A stretch of 56,450 nt of DNA, taken from contig JAJEHF010000072.1 of assembly GCA_022823865.1 (NCBI GenBank), positions 1-56,450 of the forward strand. Direction: 5' to 3'. The position numbers and the translations under genes were made by a program. The notes below the pieces were generated by a model. It had not been told where the DNA came from. It was given only the letters and a program-made list of their open reading frames with translations, and searched no databases. Shown in pieces: positions 1-8,325 of this stretch (position 1 is the stretch's first letter; every line of letters starts with the position of its first letter). This DNA comes from Bryobacterales bacterium. GTDB taxonomy: Bacteria > Acidobacteriota > Terriglobia > Bryobacterales > UBA6623.

Positions 1-202
1 CCGTGCGCACCTGCACCTCGCGCAATCGAATCGCGTCAGTCCTCACTTCCTGCGTTATCGCATACAGCAGTCCTATTTGTCCAGTCCCTTGCCGAACCTC
101 TTTGCCGACTAGCCCTCAGCACCCAACATTGAAAATCCCTGATCCCGAGAACGCGTGCCCGCCGAAGCGCTCGGCGCGGGAGTACACTGAAGGCATCCCC
201 TG
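1..202. other. Left-edge non-coding stretch
   Basis: No gene can be supported here. On the minus strand one frame stays open from about position 120 to the window edge and reads like protein (for example GLLYAITQEVRT), so it may be the start of a gene running off the left end, but there is no good start codon. A weak -10-like TACACT at 183-188 lies 14 nt before the next gene. Confidence 0.3.
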
Positions 203-1006
203 ATGAGCGCCTTGCCCCTCCTCGGTTCGAAACGGCGCATCCCCAGGTGGTCCGGGCTCGCCCTCGGCGCGGTCCTTTCCGCCCTGCTCGTCGCATCGCT
301 GTTCGGACAGCAGGCGCTTCCGCAGCCGAGCGGATTCGTCAACGACTACGCTGGCGTGCTCGATCAGCGGGTGCGAGCCGGCCTCGAGGCGCTAGCCCAA
401 GAGTTGCAGGCCAAGACGGGCGCCGAAGTCGCGGTGGCCGTTCTCCAGTCCTTGGGCGGTGAATCGCTGGAGGACTACGCGAACCGCGTGGCTGAGCACT
501 GGGGCGTTGGAGATCAAGCCGACCGGGGCGTATTGCTGCTGCTGGCGATCGAAGAACGCCGCTTGAGGATTGAAGTCGGATACGGCCTGGAAGGCGTCAT
601 TCCCGATGGTCTCGCGGGCCAGGTCCGTGATGGCATGACTCCCTACCTGCGGCAAGGCGACTACAACGGCGCCGTCGCCGTCGGCGTGAGTGCGATCGCC
701 ACCATCGTCGCGCGCGATTCGGGCGTCGCGCTGTCCGGCCAGCCCGCGCGCTCTTCTTCGCGGCAACAGCGCGGGCGCGGTCCCGGCGGCTTGCTGCCCC
801 TGCTCATATTCGCGCCGCTGCTGCTCACGCGTCGGAGACGAGTCAGGGGCGCATGGCGCGGGGGGCCGATGACCACGGCCTGGATGCTTGCCGGGATGTC
901 CGCAGGAATGGGGGGCGGATATGCTGGAAGGAGTCTCGGGGGCGGAGGCTTCGGAGGCTTTGGAGGCGGAGGCTTCGGGGGCGGCGGCGCCTCTGGGGGT
1001 TGGTAG
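203..1006 (+). CDS. TPM-domain (YgcG-type) membrane-anchored protein
   Basis: This 267-residue protein has an N-terminal hydrophobic signal or anchor (about residues 17-35), a TPM/YgcG domain (about 44-170, starting with the typical FVNDYAGVLD and continuing through GAEVAVAVLQS and the GVGDQADRGVLLLLA block), a second hydrophobic segment near 195-209, and a glycine-rich tail ending in GGGGASGGW. That order is the normal one for YgcG-type proteins, which are thought to act at the envelope; some TPM domains bind metal or have phosphatase activity, but the biochemical role of this group is unsettled. It is followed 8 bp later by a nucleotidyltransferase-fold gene and then by lemA, a common TPM/LemA partnership, so the three are probably one operon. 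Confidence 0.9.
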   Translation: MSALPLLGSKRRIPRWSGLALGAVLSALLVASLFGQQALPQPSGFVNDYAGVLDQRVRAGLEALAQELQAKTGAEVAVAVLQSLGGESLEDYANRVAEHWGVGDQADRGVLLLLAIEERRLRIEVGYGLEGVIPDGLAGQVRDGMTPYLRQGDYNGAVAVGVSAIATIVARDSGVALSGQPARSSSRQQRGRGPGGLLPLLIFAPLLLTRRRRVRGAWRGGPMTTAWMLAGMSAGMGGGYAGRSLGGGGFGGFGGGGFGGGGASGGW

Positions 1007-1014
1007 GCCGCGCG

Positions 1015-1755
1015 ATGCTGGACACGCAACGATTGCTCGACGAACTCGTGCGGCGCCTTTCCGACGCCTTGGGAGAAGACTTGGTCAGCGTGGTGCTGTA
1101 TGGCTCCGCTGCCGCCGACGACTTCCAAGAGCGAGTCTCGGACCTCAACGTACTCGCCGTGCTGGCGGAGATCGGCGAGCGGCAACTCGAACAGGCCTAC
1201 GGGCCGGTCAACTGGTGGCTGAACCGAAAGCAGCCCGCGCCCATAGTGCTTTCCGTCGAGGAAATCGAGAACGCCAGCGATGCATTCGCGATCGAGTTCC
1301 TCGACATTCGCGCGGCGTACCGCATCCTGCACGGCGAGGACCTGGTGGGATCGATCGAAGTCGAGAGCGCCCACCACCGCCACCAGGTCGAACACGAACT
1401 CCGCTCGCTGCTGCTGCGCCTTCGGGAGCGGTACCTCGGCATGCAAAAGGACACCAAGGCGCTGCGGGCGCTGCTGACGGACTCGTTGCCGAGCTTCAGC
1501 ACGCTCTTCCGGCACGCGGTGATCCTGGATGGGCGCAAGACCGCCGTGAAGAAGCACGAGGTATTCCAGCAGGCGGCCGAAGCGTTCGGAATCTCCCCGG
1601 AACCGTTCGAGACTGTCCTGGCGCTGCGGCAGGGAACGCAGCGCGTCGCCAATGCCGAGCTCCGGCCTCTGTTTCTCGCTTACCTGCAAGAGATCACCAA
1701 GATGGCCGGTCATGTCGATCGCATTGACAAGGCGGCGACGGCGGCAGCGGGGTGA
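1015..1755 (+). CDS. Nucleotidyltransferase-fold protein between TPM and LemA genes
   Basis: The protein has 246 residues from the ATG at 1015, which sits 8 bp after the preceding stop. The N-terminal part carries a Pol-beta-type signature, VVLYGSAAADDF followed by SDLNVLAVL. In most members of this fold the second metal ligand is Asp (GS...SDxD); here it is Asn (SDLN), so the usual two-metal catalytic site is altered. The rest is a helical domain with a leucine- and arginine-rich region (RSLLLRLRERYLGMQKD) and no second motif that I recognise. The position inside a TPM-LemA operon suggests an envelope-related regulatory or scaffolding role, which is inference. Whether it still transfers nucleotides is unclear. 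Confidence 0.8.
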   Translation: MLDTQRLLDELVRRLSDALGEDLVSVVLYGSAAADDFQERVSDLNVLAVLAEIGERQLEQAYGPVNWWLNRKQPAPIVLSVEEIENASDAFAIEFLDIRAAYRILHGEDLVGSIEVESAHHRHQVEHELRSLLLRLRERYLGMQKDTKALRALLTDSLPSFSTLFRHAVILDGRKTAVKKHEVFQQAAEAFGISPEPFETVLALRQGTQRVANAELRPLFLAYLQEITKMAGHVDRIDKAATAAAG

Positions 1756-1816
1756 CTGTGGTATCAAGGGGCATTCCAAAACCGCGCTTGCGGTCCTCAA
1801 GAGGTAGGAGACTCTC

Positions 1817-2398
1817 ATGAAATACGCGCTCATCGCGATCGGCTCGCTGCTCTTGATCGCGCTGCTCATGGGTGGCTGGTTCACCGGGCACTACAACTCC
1901 ATGGTGGATCTCCGCGAGAACATCCGCGGTTCATGGGCACAGGTCGACAACGTCATCCAGCGGCGCGCCGACCTGATCCCCAATCTGGTCAACACGGTCA
2001 AGGGTTTCGCGGCCCAGGAGCAGGAAGTGATCGGGCAGGTTACCGAGGCTCGCGCCGCCTTGGGCGGCGCGCGGACACCGTCCGAGCGCATCGCCGCCAA
2101 CGACATGCTGGGCGGCGCGCTGTCGCGGCTGCTGGTGGTCGTGGAGAACTATCCGGATCTGAAGTCCAGCCAGAACTTCATGAGGCTGCAGGACGAATTG
2201 GCCGGGACGGAGAACCGGATTGCCGTCGAGCGGCGCAAGTACAACACTTCGGTCCAGGCCTACAACGCCACCATTGCGAAGTTCCCGGCCAACGTTGTCG
2301 CCTCGATGACGGGCTTCGCCCGGGAGGATGCCTACTTCGAGACCGACGAGTCCAACCGCGAGGCTCCGCCGACGGTCGATTTCAGCGCGGGCGGCTGA
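1817..2398 (+). CDS. lemA: LemA family protein
   Basis: LemA-type protein of 193 residues, the usual family length. It has one N-terminal membrane helix (about residues 5-22) followed by the LemA helical bundle; the conserved stretch NVIQRRADLIPNLVNTVKGF is clear, as is YNTSVQAYNATIAKFPANVV toward the C-terminus. A good ribosome binding site (GTAGGAG) precedes the ATG by about 9 nt. LemA proteins are inner-membrane-anchored with a coiled helical domain on the outer face; their function is poorly defined, but pairing with TPM/YgcG proteins is recurrent and occurs here, two genes upstream. Confidence 0.93.
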   Translation: MKYALIAIGSLLLIALLMGGWFTGHYNSMVDLRENIRGSWAQVDNVIQRRADLIPNLVNTVKGFAAQEQEVIGQVTEARAALGGARTPSERIAANDMLGGALSRLLVVVENYPDLKSSQNFMRLQDELAGTENRIAVERRKYNTSVQAYNATIAKFPANVVASMTGFAREDAYFETDESNREAPPTVDFSAGG

Positions 2399-2549
2399 AC
2401 GGCGGCGTTTGAGGGCGCAAGCGGAGGCCCGAAACAGTCGGCAGCCGGGGGCCGCGATGGCGTTGCGGCGCGGGCTGGGATTCGACAGGAAATCCTTGCA
2501 GGGGGCGATCGAGCCGAGAAAGAGTCCTGTGTTGTGGTATCTCTATAGC

Positions 2550-3170
2550 ATGCGGAGCTTGATTCCAATACTGGTTGGAATTGTTTTGGCTGCTTCCACG
2601 GTGGCCCGCGCCGCGCCGAGCTTGCGAGCTACCTCGGTCTCGCAGGCCGAGCAGAACCGCCTCGCCGACGACGACCACCTGTCGCGCATGCAGGACAAGG
2701 AGATGCTCCAGCGCTGGACCCGCCTGGAATTGCTGGTTCCGGTCAAGGAAAAGACGAGGGACTACTACTTGCACGCCGTGCCCTCCGACTACCGCTACCT
2801 GCGGCCGTGGGCGCGCCTGCTGTTGGAGCGGCTAGCCAGCCAGTATCGCGCGCGGTTCGGCCAACCGCTGCGCGTCACAAGCTTGGTGCGGACAGTCAGC
2901 TATCAGCGGCAGCTGGCGCGTCGCAACGGCAACGCGGCCGCGGCTACCGGCCCGAAGGCGTCCGCCCATCTCACCGGTGCCTGTCTCGATATCTCCAAGA
3001 AGGGCATGACCCGCAGCCAGCAGGCCTGGGTGCGCAATGTCTTGTACCAGCTGCGCTCGAAGAAATACCTATACGCGATCGAGGAGTTCAAGCAGCCTGC
3101 GTTCCACGTATTGGTTCACCGGAGCTACGAGGACTATGTCGCGCAGCGCTTGAGCGCTGCCAAGCGCTAG
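2550..3170 (+). CDS. Exported M15-like (DUF5715-type) protein
   Basis: The reading frame extends further upstream, but the ATG at 2550 gives a clean signal peptide (MRSLIPILVGIVLAASTVARA), so this start is chosen; the protein is then 206 residues. The C-terminal part carries SAHLTGACLD (about 138-147), matching the S-x-H-x-x-G-x-x-x-D zinc motif of D-Ala-D-Ala carboxypeptidases of the M15/VanY type, and a late AFHVLVH segment (186-190) that could give the last zinc ligand. This supports a periplasmic peptidoglycan-trimming enzyme, or a member of the related DUF5715 family common in Acidobacteriota. The catalytic role is an inference from the motif. Confidence 0.75.
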   Translation: MRSLIPILVGIVLAASTVARAAPSLRATSVSQAEQNRLADDDHLSRMQDKEMLQRWTRLELLVPVKEKTRDYYLHAVPSDYRYLRPWARLLLERLASQYRARFGQPLRVTSLVRTVSYQRQLARRNGNAAAATGPKASAHLTGACLDISKKGMTRSQQAWVRNVLYQLRSKKYLYAIEEFKQPAFHVLVHRSYEDYVAQRLSAAKR

Positions 3171-3195
3171 GAGCATGCCTGGCAGCGGGTGAGCG

Positions 3196-3945
3196 ATGTC
3201 CCGCCCGGCCCGGCGTGCCAGCGGCATCGAGCCGCCCACGCAACTGTTGTTGGACATCGAAGATCTCGCCAGTGTCTTCCGGCGGGCGTTCCGGCGATTG
3301 AAGCCCCGAACGGAGCCGCCGGAATTCGAGGTGCGCTACCGCTGCTACGCGAGGCTGAAGTCCAATATCCGATTTGACGCCGCAACCGCGACCATTCGGG
3401 CGGACGTCTCCGACCTGGTGCAGCAAGCTCCGCCCGAAGTCGTCGAAGCGCTGGCCACGATCCTGCTGTGCAAGCTGTACCGCAAGCGCGTTTCGATTGC
3501 GGTGCGCGATCAGTACGAACGCTGGGTGCATACGCCGGAGACCCAGCGGGGCATGTTGGAAATCCGCAAGGATCGGGGACGAAAGCGAGTGCTGCCGGCG
3601 GCCGGAGAAGCCTACGACCTCGACACGCTATTCGATCAGTTGAACGCGAGGCACTTCGCGTCTGGGTTGCGCAAGCCGGGGCTGGGCTGGAGTCCCCGGC
3701 CCTCGCGGAGGCGGCTCGGCTACTACGATGCCGCTCATGACGTGATCGTCATCAGCCGAATCTTCGATCGCAAAGCGGTGCCGCAACTGGCCCTGGAGTA
3801 CGTGCTCTATCACGAAATGCTGCACGTCAAGCATCCCGTGCAACTGCGCGAGACTTCGCGCCGCGTGCACACGCCGGAGTTTCTGGCCGATGAGCGACGC
3901 TTTCCCGGCCTGGATCGGGCCAAGCGGATCCTGCGGTCCTTGTAG
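3196..3945 (+). CDS. SprT-like zinc metalloprotease-fold protein
   Basis: A 249-residue protein with HEMLH at 206-210 and a downstream His in RVHTPEF (225), the SprT/gluzincin arrangement HExxH...H. The block LDTLFDQLNARHF followed by LGYYDAAHDVIVISRIFD is typical of SprT-like domains (WHH/SprT family), where the first part resembles NxxhF. There is no signal peptide, so it should be cytoplasmic. In other bacteria relatives are poorly characterised; eukaryotic Spartan proteins act on DNA-protein crosslinks, but that role cannot be transferred here. It starts 25 bp after the M15-like gene and may be cotranscribed. Confidence 0.8.
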   Translation: MSRPARRASGIEPPTQLLLDIEDLASVFRRAFRRLKPRTEPPEFEVRYRCYARLKSNIRFDAATATIRADVSDLVQQAPPEVVEALATILLCKLYRKRVSIAVRDQYERWVHTPETQRGMLEIRKDRGRKRVLPAAGEAYDLDTLFDQLNARHFASGLRKPGLGWSPRPSRRRLGYYDAAHDVIVISRIFDRKAVPQLALEYVLYHEMLHVKHPVQLRETSRRVHTPEFLADERRFPGLDRAKRILRSL

Positions 3946-4006
3946 GCTGGCACCGTCGATTGCCGCGGTTCGCGGCACCGCTCCGCTATGACAGAATGAA
4001 CTCGCC

Positions 4007-5341
4007 ATGAGTCGATCCCGTTTGGCGCGTCGAACCTTCATCGGCAGTGCCGCCGCTGCGCAAGCCGCCCGAGTCGCCGGCGCCAACGACCGCATCCGGG
4101 TCGGAATCATCGGCGTCGGCAATATCGGCACACGCCACCTGCAGCGGCGGCTGCTGCCCATGATGCGCCGCGACGGAACCATCGACGTGACCGCGGCCAG
4201 CGATATCTACGACCGTGCGAAGTTCCGTGCCAAGGAACTCATCGGCCTGGCCGACCGCGACGTGCACCATGCCTATCAGGACCTGCTGGCCCGCGATGAC
4301 GTCGATGCCGTCGTGATCTGCACGCCCGACCACCTGCACGCCAGGATGGCGATCGACGCCATGCGCGCGGGCAAGGATGTCTATCTCGAAAAGCCCATGT
4401 CGCGGACGATCCCGGAGGCCAAGGCCATCGCCGAGACGGCGCGGGAAACGGGCCGGGTCTTGCAGGTCGGGAGCCAGTGGGTGTCCGACCCGGCGTATGC
4501 TCGCGCCCGGGAGATGGTGCGGAGCGGCTTGGTCGGGCCGGTCGTGATGGCCCAGTCAAGCTACTCGTCGAACCACGCGTCCGGCGTCTGGCAGTACTAC
4601 GTGGACGAGGAGGCCAGTCCGTCGACGGTGGACTGGCAGCGCTTCTTGGGCGGCGCGCCGGAGCAGCCGTTCAGCGGCGAGCGGTTTTTCCGCTGGCGCA
4701 AGTACTGGGACTTCTCCGGCGGGATCGGCACCGACTTCCTGTACCACCGGCTCAGTCCGCTGCTGTATGCGCTGGGGCCGCGCTTTCCGCGCCGGGTGAG
4801 CGCGCACGGCGGAATCTACCTCTTCCGAAACCGCCAGGTGCCGGACACGTACTCGACCACTGTCGAATACGATGATTTGGTCGTGAACTTGGTCGGCTCG
4901 TGCGGCTCCCAGGCTTCGAACACCCTCCACGGCCCTGCCCTGTTCGGCCAGCGTGCCGCGATCTCGATTCTCCCGGGCATGGTGCGGGCGAGGCCCGAAC
5001 GGCTCTATGCCGAGGAGTTCCGGCGGCAAGCCGGTGCGGACTTGGTCGAGATCGAAGTTGACAATCGAGATCAGCAGACGGCGCGAACCGCGCATATGCG
5101 CAACTTCCTGCAGTGCGTGCGAACCCGCCAGAAGCCGATCTTCGACGCGTGGTTCGGCTACCAAGTGATGGTTGCGATCAGCTTGGGCGTGGAGTCCTAC
5201 CGGGCCGGCCGCATGATGGGCTTCGATCCGCAGAGCGAGCGGGTCCTGGCGGATGTCCCGGCGAGGCATCCCGGCTACGAAGGGAGCGGAAGCAACGATC
5301 CGGACGCTCCGCCGGCCTACCAGAAACGCCCGGTCGGCTGA
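4007..5341 (+). CDS. Tat-exported Gfo/Idh/MocA family oxidoreductase
   Basis: The 444-residue protein starts with a twin-arginine-type signal (LARRTFIGSAAAAQAARVAG), then a Rossmann fold opening VGIIGVGNIGTRHL and the family signature EKPMSRTIPEA near residue 127, followed by the C-terminal Gfo/Idh/MocA alpha/beta domain. Family members use NAD(P) to oxidise or reduce sugars and related polyols; the Tat signal implies the cofactor-loaded protein is moved to the periplasm, as is common for such enzymes in Acidobacteriota, Planctomycetota and Bacteroidota. The substrate cannot be told from sequence. It ends 30 bp before the convergent RRM gene. Confidence 0.88.
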   Translation: MSRSRLARRTFIGSAAAAQAARVAGANDRIRVGIIGVGNIGTRHLQRRLLPMMRRDGTIDVTAASDIYDRAKFRAKELIGLADRDVHHAYQDLLARDDVDAVVICTPDHLHARMAIDAMRAGKDVYLEKPMSRTIPEAKAIAETARETGRVLQVGSQWVSDPAYARAREMVRSGLVGPVVMAQSSYSSNHASGVWQYYVDEEASPSTVDWQRFLGGAPEQPFSGERFFRWRKYWDFSGGIGTDFLYHRLSPLLYALGPRFPRRVSAHGGIYLFRNRQVPDTYSTTVEYDDLVVNLVGSCGSQASNTLHGPALFGQRAAISILPGMVRARPERLYAEEFRRQAGADLVEIEVDNRDQQTARTAHMRNFLQCVRTRQKPIFDAWFGYQVMVAISLGVESYRAGRMMGFDPQSERVLADVPARHPGYEGSGSNDPDAPPAYQKRPVG

Positions 5342-5358
5342 GGGCAGGGGAAGGCGAA

Positions 5359-5371
5359 CGCGGCTGCCGCG
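5359..5371. terminator. Small hairpin between convergent genes
   Basis: CGCGG-CTG-CCGCG forms a 5-bp GC stem with a 3-nt loop exactly between the ends of the oxidoreductase gene and the convergent RRM gene. There is no U-run, so it is at best a weak bidirectional terminator. Confidence 0.3.
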
Positions 5372-5782
5372 CTAGTCGGCCTGCTGCGCCCTGCGCAGGG
5401 CCTCGCCCAGCGAGCCCATCTTGTTGTCCGCAGCTTCCTTTTCCTTGCGCGGCTTGGCCTGCCGTTCCGGCGACCGGCGCCCGCCTCGCTGGCCCTTCGC
5501 GTTGCGGCTGCCTTGGCTGCGGTCGCGCTCGCCCTTGGGGTGGGCGGCCTTGGCCCGCAGGAGCTTGCCGTCGATCGGAGCACGGTTGAAGCGACGGATG
5601 ATGGCGTGCATCTCTTCGTCGTTGGGAGCCTCGACAAAAGCGTACCCCTTGGATTCTTGCGTCTCAAAGTCTCGGATGACGCGGACAGCGTCGCAGACCA
5701 AGTCACTGCTTTCGAGCCACGACTTGATATCGTCCGCCGTGACCCAGGTCGGCAGGTTGCCGAAAAAGATGTTGTGTCCCAT
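5372..5782 (-). CDS. RRM-domain RNA-binding protein
   Basis: A single RNA recognition motif fills the first 80 residues: RNP2-like NIFFGNLP at residues 4-11 and RNP1-like KGYAFVEA near 45-52. The C-terminal half is a basic, low-complexity tail (many K, R, G, S, Q), as in bacterial Rbp proteins of cyanobacteria and other phyla. The ATG at 5782 is chosen because the RRM starts just after it; an in-frame GTG at 5821 would add 13 residues. Such proteins bind single-stranded RNA in the cytoplasm; targets are unknown. The 5' side contains a short hairpin (5821-5839) that could be in its leader. Confidence 0.88.
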   Translation of the reverse strand: MGHNIFFGNLPTWVTADDIKSWLESSDLVCDAVRVIRDFETQESKGYAFVEAPNDEEMHAIIRRFNRAPIDGKLLRAKAAHPKGERDRSQGSRNAKGQRGGRRSPERQAKPRKEKEAADNKMGSLGEALRRAQQAD

Positions 5783-5820
5783 ATGGGCCGAAGGTTTCCT
5801 GTTTGATTTAGAGTCTGGCA

Positions 5821-5839
5821 CCCTAGATGGGTCCTAGGG
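5821..5839. repeat. Inverted repeat upstream of the RRM gene
   Basis: CCCTAG - 7 nt - CTAGGG forms a perfect 6-bp stem about 40 bp upstream of the RRM gene start (on the minus strand). A TATGCT -10-like box lies further upstream near 5889. The hairpin would be in the 5' leader of the mRNA and might control its translation or stability; alternatively it is an operator. Confidence 0.4.
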
Positions 5840-5944
5840 ACAACGTACAAAGTGCGCTGGTTGCCCCGCCTCGCCACAGGATAGCATAGCTGGCTCTGGC
5901 TAATATCCGCACGCGCGCCTCGCGCCGAGAGAGCGCCGCTGCCC

Positions 5945-8296
5945 TCAAAGGCGCTGGAACCACTCGCCGAGGACGTGCAGAGCGGGCTTTGCAAGCGGTC
6001 GGTGGGATGGATCGAACGGACTGCCGCGGCCGTGGCTGGGCCATTTCCACCAAAACATCCCCGTCACGTCCGGCGCTTGGGCGAACCTATCCAGCCAGAG
6101 CTCATAACAGCGGGATTGCAGCGCGGCATCCAGGGCGCTGCTGTTCTCCTCCCACGGGCGGCTGGCCGCTGTGGCGAGGGCGGGGAAGCCGACCTCGGTG
6201 AACAGGACCGGTCTCTGGAAGTCGGATTGCAGCTGGCTGATGCGGCGCACGGCAGCGAGGATTTCGGGGGAATCGCGCTGCGGGGGCGCGCCCTGCCGAG
6301 CGATCGGGAAATAGAAGTTGACACCGATATAGTCCAAGGCATCCCAAAACGCGATCTGCTCGAGTTCTCGCTCCCAGTGCGCCGCGTAGGTCACCGGCCC
6401 GCCGTAGATCCGCCGGACTTGCGCAATCAAGGTCCGCCAGGCGTCCTCGCGCATCGTCAGTCCGGCTAGTTCGTTGCCGACGGACAAGACCTCGACGCCA
6501 TGGACCTGGGCGAACCGCGCGTAGTGGAGCATCCAATCTCGGTAGTCCTCGAACCAGGCATCGAATCGGTCCCCGTCCCGAAACGAAATGTCCCCGTGAA
6601 ACCGGCGTCCTGCCCAGAGGTGCGGCTTGAGCATGACTGCGAGCCCGGCTCGCCGGGCTTGCGCGACAGACCTGGACAGCCGTGCATCCGTTTCGAGCGT
6701 CCGGAATCGAATGGTGGCCTCCTCTGGCGCTGCCGTGAAGGCATACGGGACCAGAGCCACGGAGTTCGCGCCCAGATCGCGGATGCGGGCCAATTCCCGG
6801 CCGGCCGCCAAGCTGCCGTAGCCTCCGTCGCCCCTGCCTTCATGCGAGAACGATATGCCCTTGAGATAGGCTGGCGGGCGCGCGGGAGGGTCTGCCGGCG
6901 GCATGTTTGCCTCGCACGGCGGGATGCAGTCCGCACAAAGCCGCAGCGACGCCTCCACAGGCTGGCGGTATAGCGCCTCAAAGACCGAAACTCCGTGCCG
7001 TGCCGTGACACTTTCGACCCACGCACCGCCGATGGCGTCGCGAGCGATCGGAGAAATCCGGCGGCCTTCCATGCCGAACGCTGCTGAGGCCGTATAGCGG
7101 GCTCCTTGGCAGGCGACTCGGGAGGCCGCCTCCTGCAAGCCCAAGCCCTCGTATTGGCCGATGGCGTAGCGAGCCAGCGCCAGCGCCATTGCTCCAGATC
7201 CCGGCTCGCCCCAGGCTTCGCGCATGGCCAGCAGCGGCTCCGAGCGCAGATCTTCCGGCAAGAGGTCGGGCGTGCCCATCAGCACGGGGCCGTGGGAGAC
7301 GTCGAGAGCGAAGCTATCAGTGGCGTTGCGCCCCACGCCCAGACTGCGCATCGCCCTCTCCGAGTCGGTCACGTGAACGGCGATCGGCGCGCTCGCCGCA
7401 GGCAGTCCCAGCCGATCCCGGTAGAGCGACAATCGCTCATCCGCGCGTTCCAGCCAGAGGCGACGGGCCTCCGGCGTGAATCGAGCCCGGTCGAATCGGA
7501 CGCTCCAATGGTCGGACGCCGATTCTGCCCAGGCGACCGGCCTATCGCCTGACGGAGGCGGAATCGGCAGCGCTACCGCCAACCCGGCCGCCACGGACAG
7601 TATCGCCGCGCTTCGCAAGGACGGCCTCCGCCAAGTGCGCCAAGGAAGCGATGCCGCCGCCGCGGCTGCAACCGCCAGCGCCACGGGCACGTAGCTCGCA
7701 CCGAGGCGGGCCAGCAGCCGCGAGTCGACTTGAGAATCCCCGACCAGAAAGTACAGCAGGCAAGCCGGCGCGGCGAATGCGCTCAGCGGCAACAGCTCGG
7801 ACTGTCTCAGCCCGGAGCGCAGAAGCAGCCCGATTCCGATCCCGAGCAAGACTGCCAGCACTTGCTGCACGAATTCACCGCCCTGCGGTACGCCCAAGGA
7901 CTGCAACAACAGTTCCAACGGCCCGCGGCTGAACCATCCATAGCGCAGCAGCTCGATGCAGATCGAGGCGCCGAGCCAGAAGGCCACGCATGCAGCTGCG
8001 AGCGAGGTTGCCAGCTTGGCGCGGCAGGCCAGCCACGCCGCCGCTCCGAAGGCGGCCAAAGTGAGCAGCAGCGGACCAAACGCTTGCAGAGCGTGCAAGC
8101 TCCAAGGCGCGCCGTGCGGCAGCGCCACCTGCGCGCCGAAGCGACCCTCGAGCAATTCGGCATCACCAAGTGCCCACAAGATCCACGTGCATGCGATGGG
8201 CAGCGCGCTGACGAGCCACGCCCCGAGCAGGCAGCCGGCCATGCCCGTTACGAAGTCGGCCGCACGATTCGCGGCCAGCTCAAGCGCTCGGTTCAT
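5945..8296 (-). CDS. Polytopic membrane protein fused to degenerate peptidase-like and GH113 domains
   Basis: The protein has 783 residues from the ATG at 8296, which has GGGTGGG just upstream; a GTG at 8305 would add three. Roughly seven hydrophobic segments fill residues 15-248. A middle region (about 255-450) resembles the gluzincin-like peptidase-MA fold, but where HExxH is expected it reads MREAWGEPG, so it looks catalytically dead. The C-terminus (from about 477) is a TIM barrel of the GH113 type: SVGNE carries the putative acid/base Glu (about 609) and LFTEVGFP the nucleophile (about 701), with VNFYFP and FWWKWP as further family-like strands. Known GH113 enzymes are beta-mannanases. 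The barrel would face the periplasm if the membrane part is an anchor. The combination is unusual; the domain calls for the C-terminus are solid, that of the middle part is tentative. Confidence 0.75.
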   Translation of the reverse strand: MNRALELAANRAADFVTGMAGCLLGAWLVSALPIACTWILWALGDAELLEGRFGAQVALPHGAPWSLHALQAFGPLLLTLAAFGAAAWLACRAKLATSLAAACVAFWLGASICIELLRYGWFSRGPLELLLQSLGVPQGGEFVQQVLAVLLGIGIGLLLRSGLRQSELLPLSAFAAPACLLYFLVGDSQVDSRLLARLGASYVPVALAVAAAAAASLPWRTWRRPSLRSAAILSVAAGLAVALPIPPPSGDRPVAWAESASDHWSVRFDRARFTPEARRLWLERADERLSLYRDRLGLPAASAPIAVHVTDSERAMRSLGVGRNATDSFALDVSHGPVLMGTPDLLPEDLRSEPLLAMREAWGEPGSGAMALALARYAIGQYEGLGLQEAASRVACQGARYTASAAFGMEGRRISPIARDAIGGAWVESVTARHGVSVFEALYRQPVEASLRLCADCIPPCEANMPPADPPARPPAYLKGISFSHEGRGDGGYGSLAAGRELARIRDLGANSVALVPYAFTAAPEEATIRFRTLETDARLSRSVAQARRAGLAVMLKPHLWAGRRFHGDISFRDGDRFDAWFEDYRDWMLHYARFAQVHGVEVLSVGNELAGLTMREDAWRTLIAQVRRIYGGPVTYAAHWERELEQIAFWDALDYIGVNFYFPIARQGAPPQRDSPEILAAVRRISQLQSDFQRPVLFTEVGFPALATAASRPWEENSSALDAALQSRCYELWLDRFAQAPDVTGMFWWKWPSHGRGSPFDPSHRPLAKPALHVLGEWFQRL

Positions 8297-8309
8297 CGTG
8301 CCCACCCGT

Positions 8310-8315
8310 TATAAT
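8310..8315 (+). promoter_or_regulatory. TATAAT -10 box in a divergent intergenic spacer
   Basis: A perfect TATAAT lies 10 nt before the GTG start of the gene at 8326. The spacer between the two divergent genes is only 29 bp, so the transcript would start within a few bases of the start codon. On the other strand the same bases give TATAAC, which may serve the divergent GH113 fusion gene. No clear -35 is visible. Confidence 0.5.
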
Positions 8316-8325
8316 CTCTGAAACC

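Noticed and set aside
661..1884. 407-residue open frame on the minus strand
   Set aside because: Antisense to the TPM and nucleotidyltransferase genes; its composition (proline- and histidine-rich, no motif) is that of a shadow frame.
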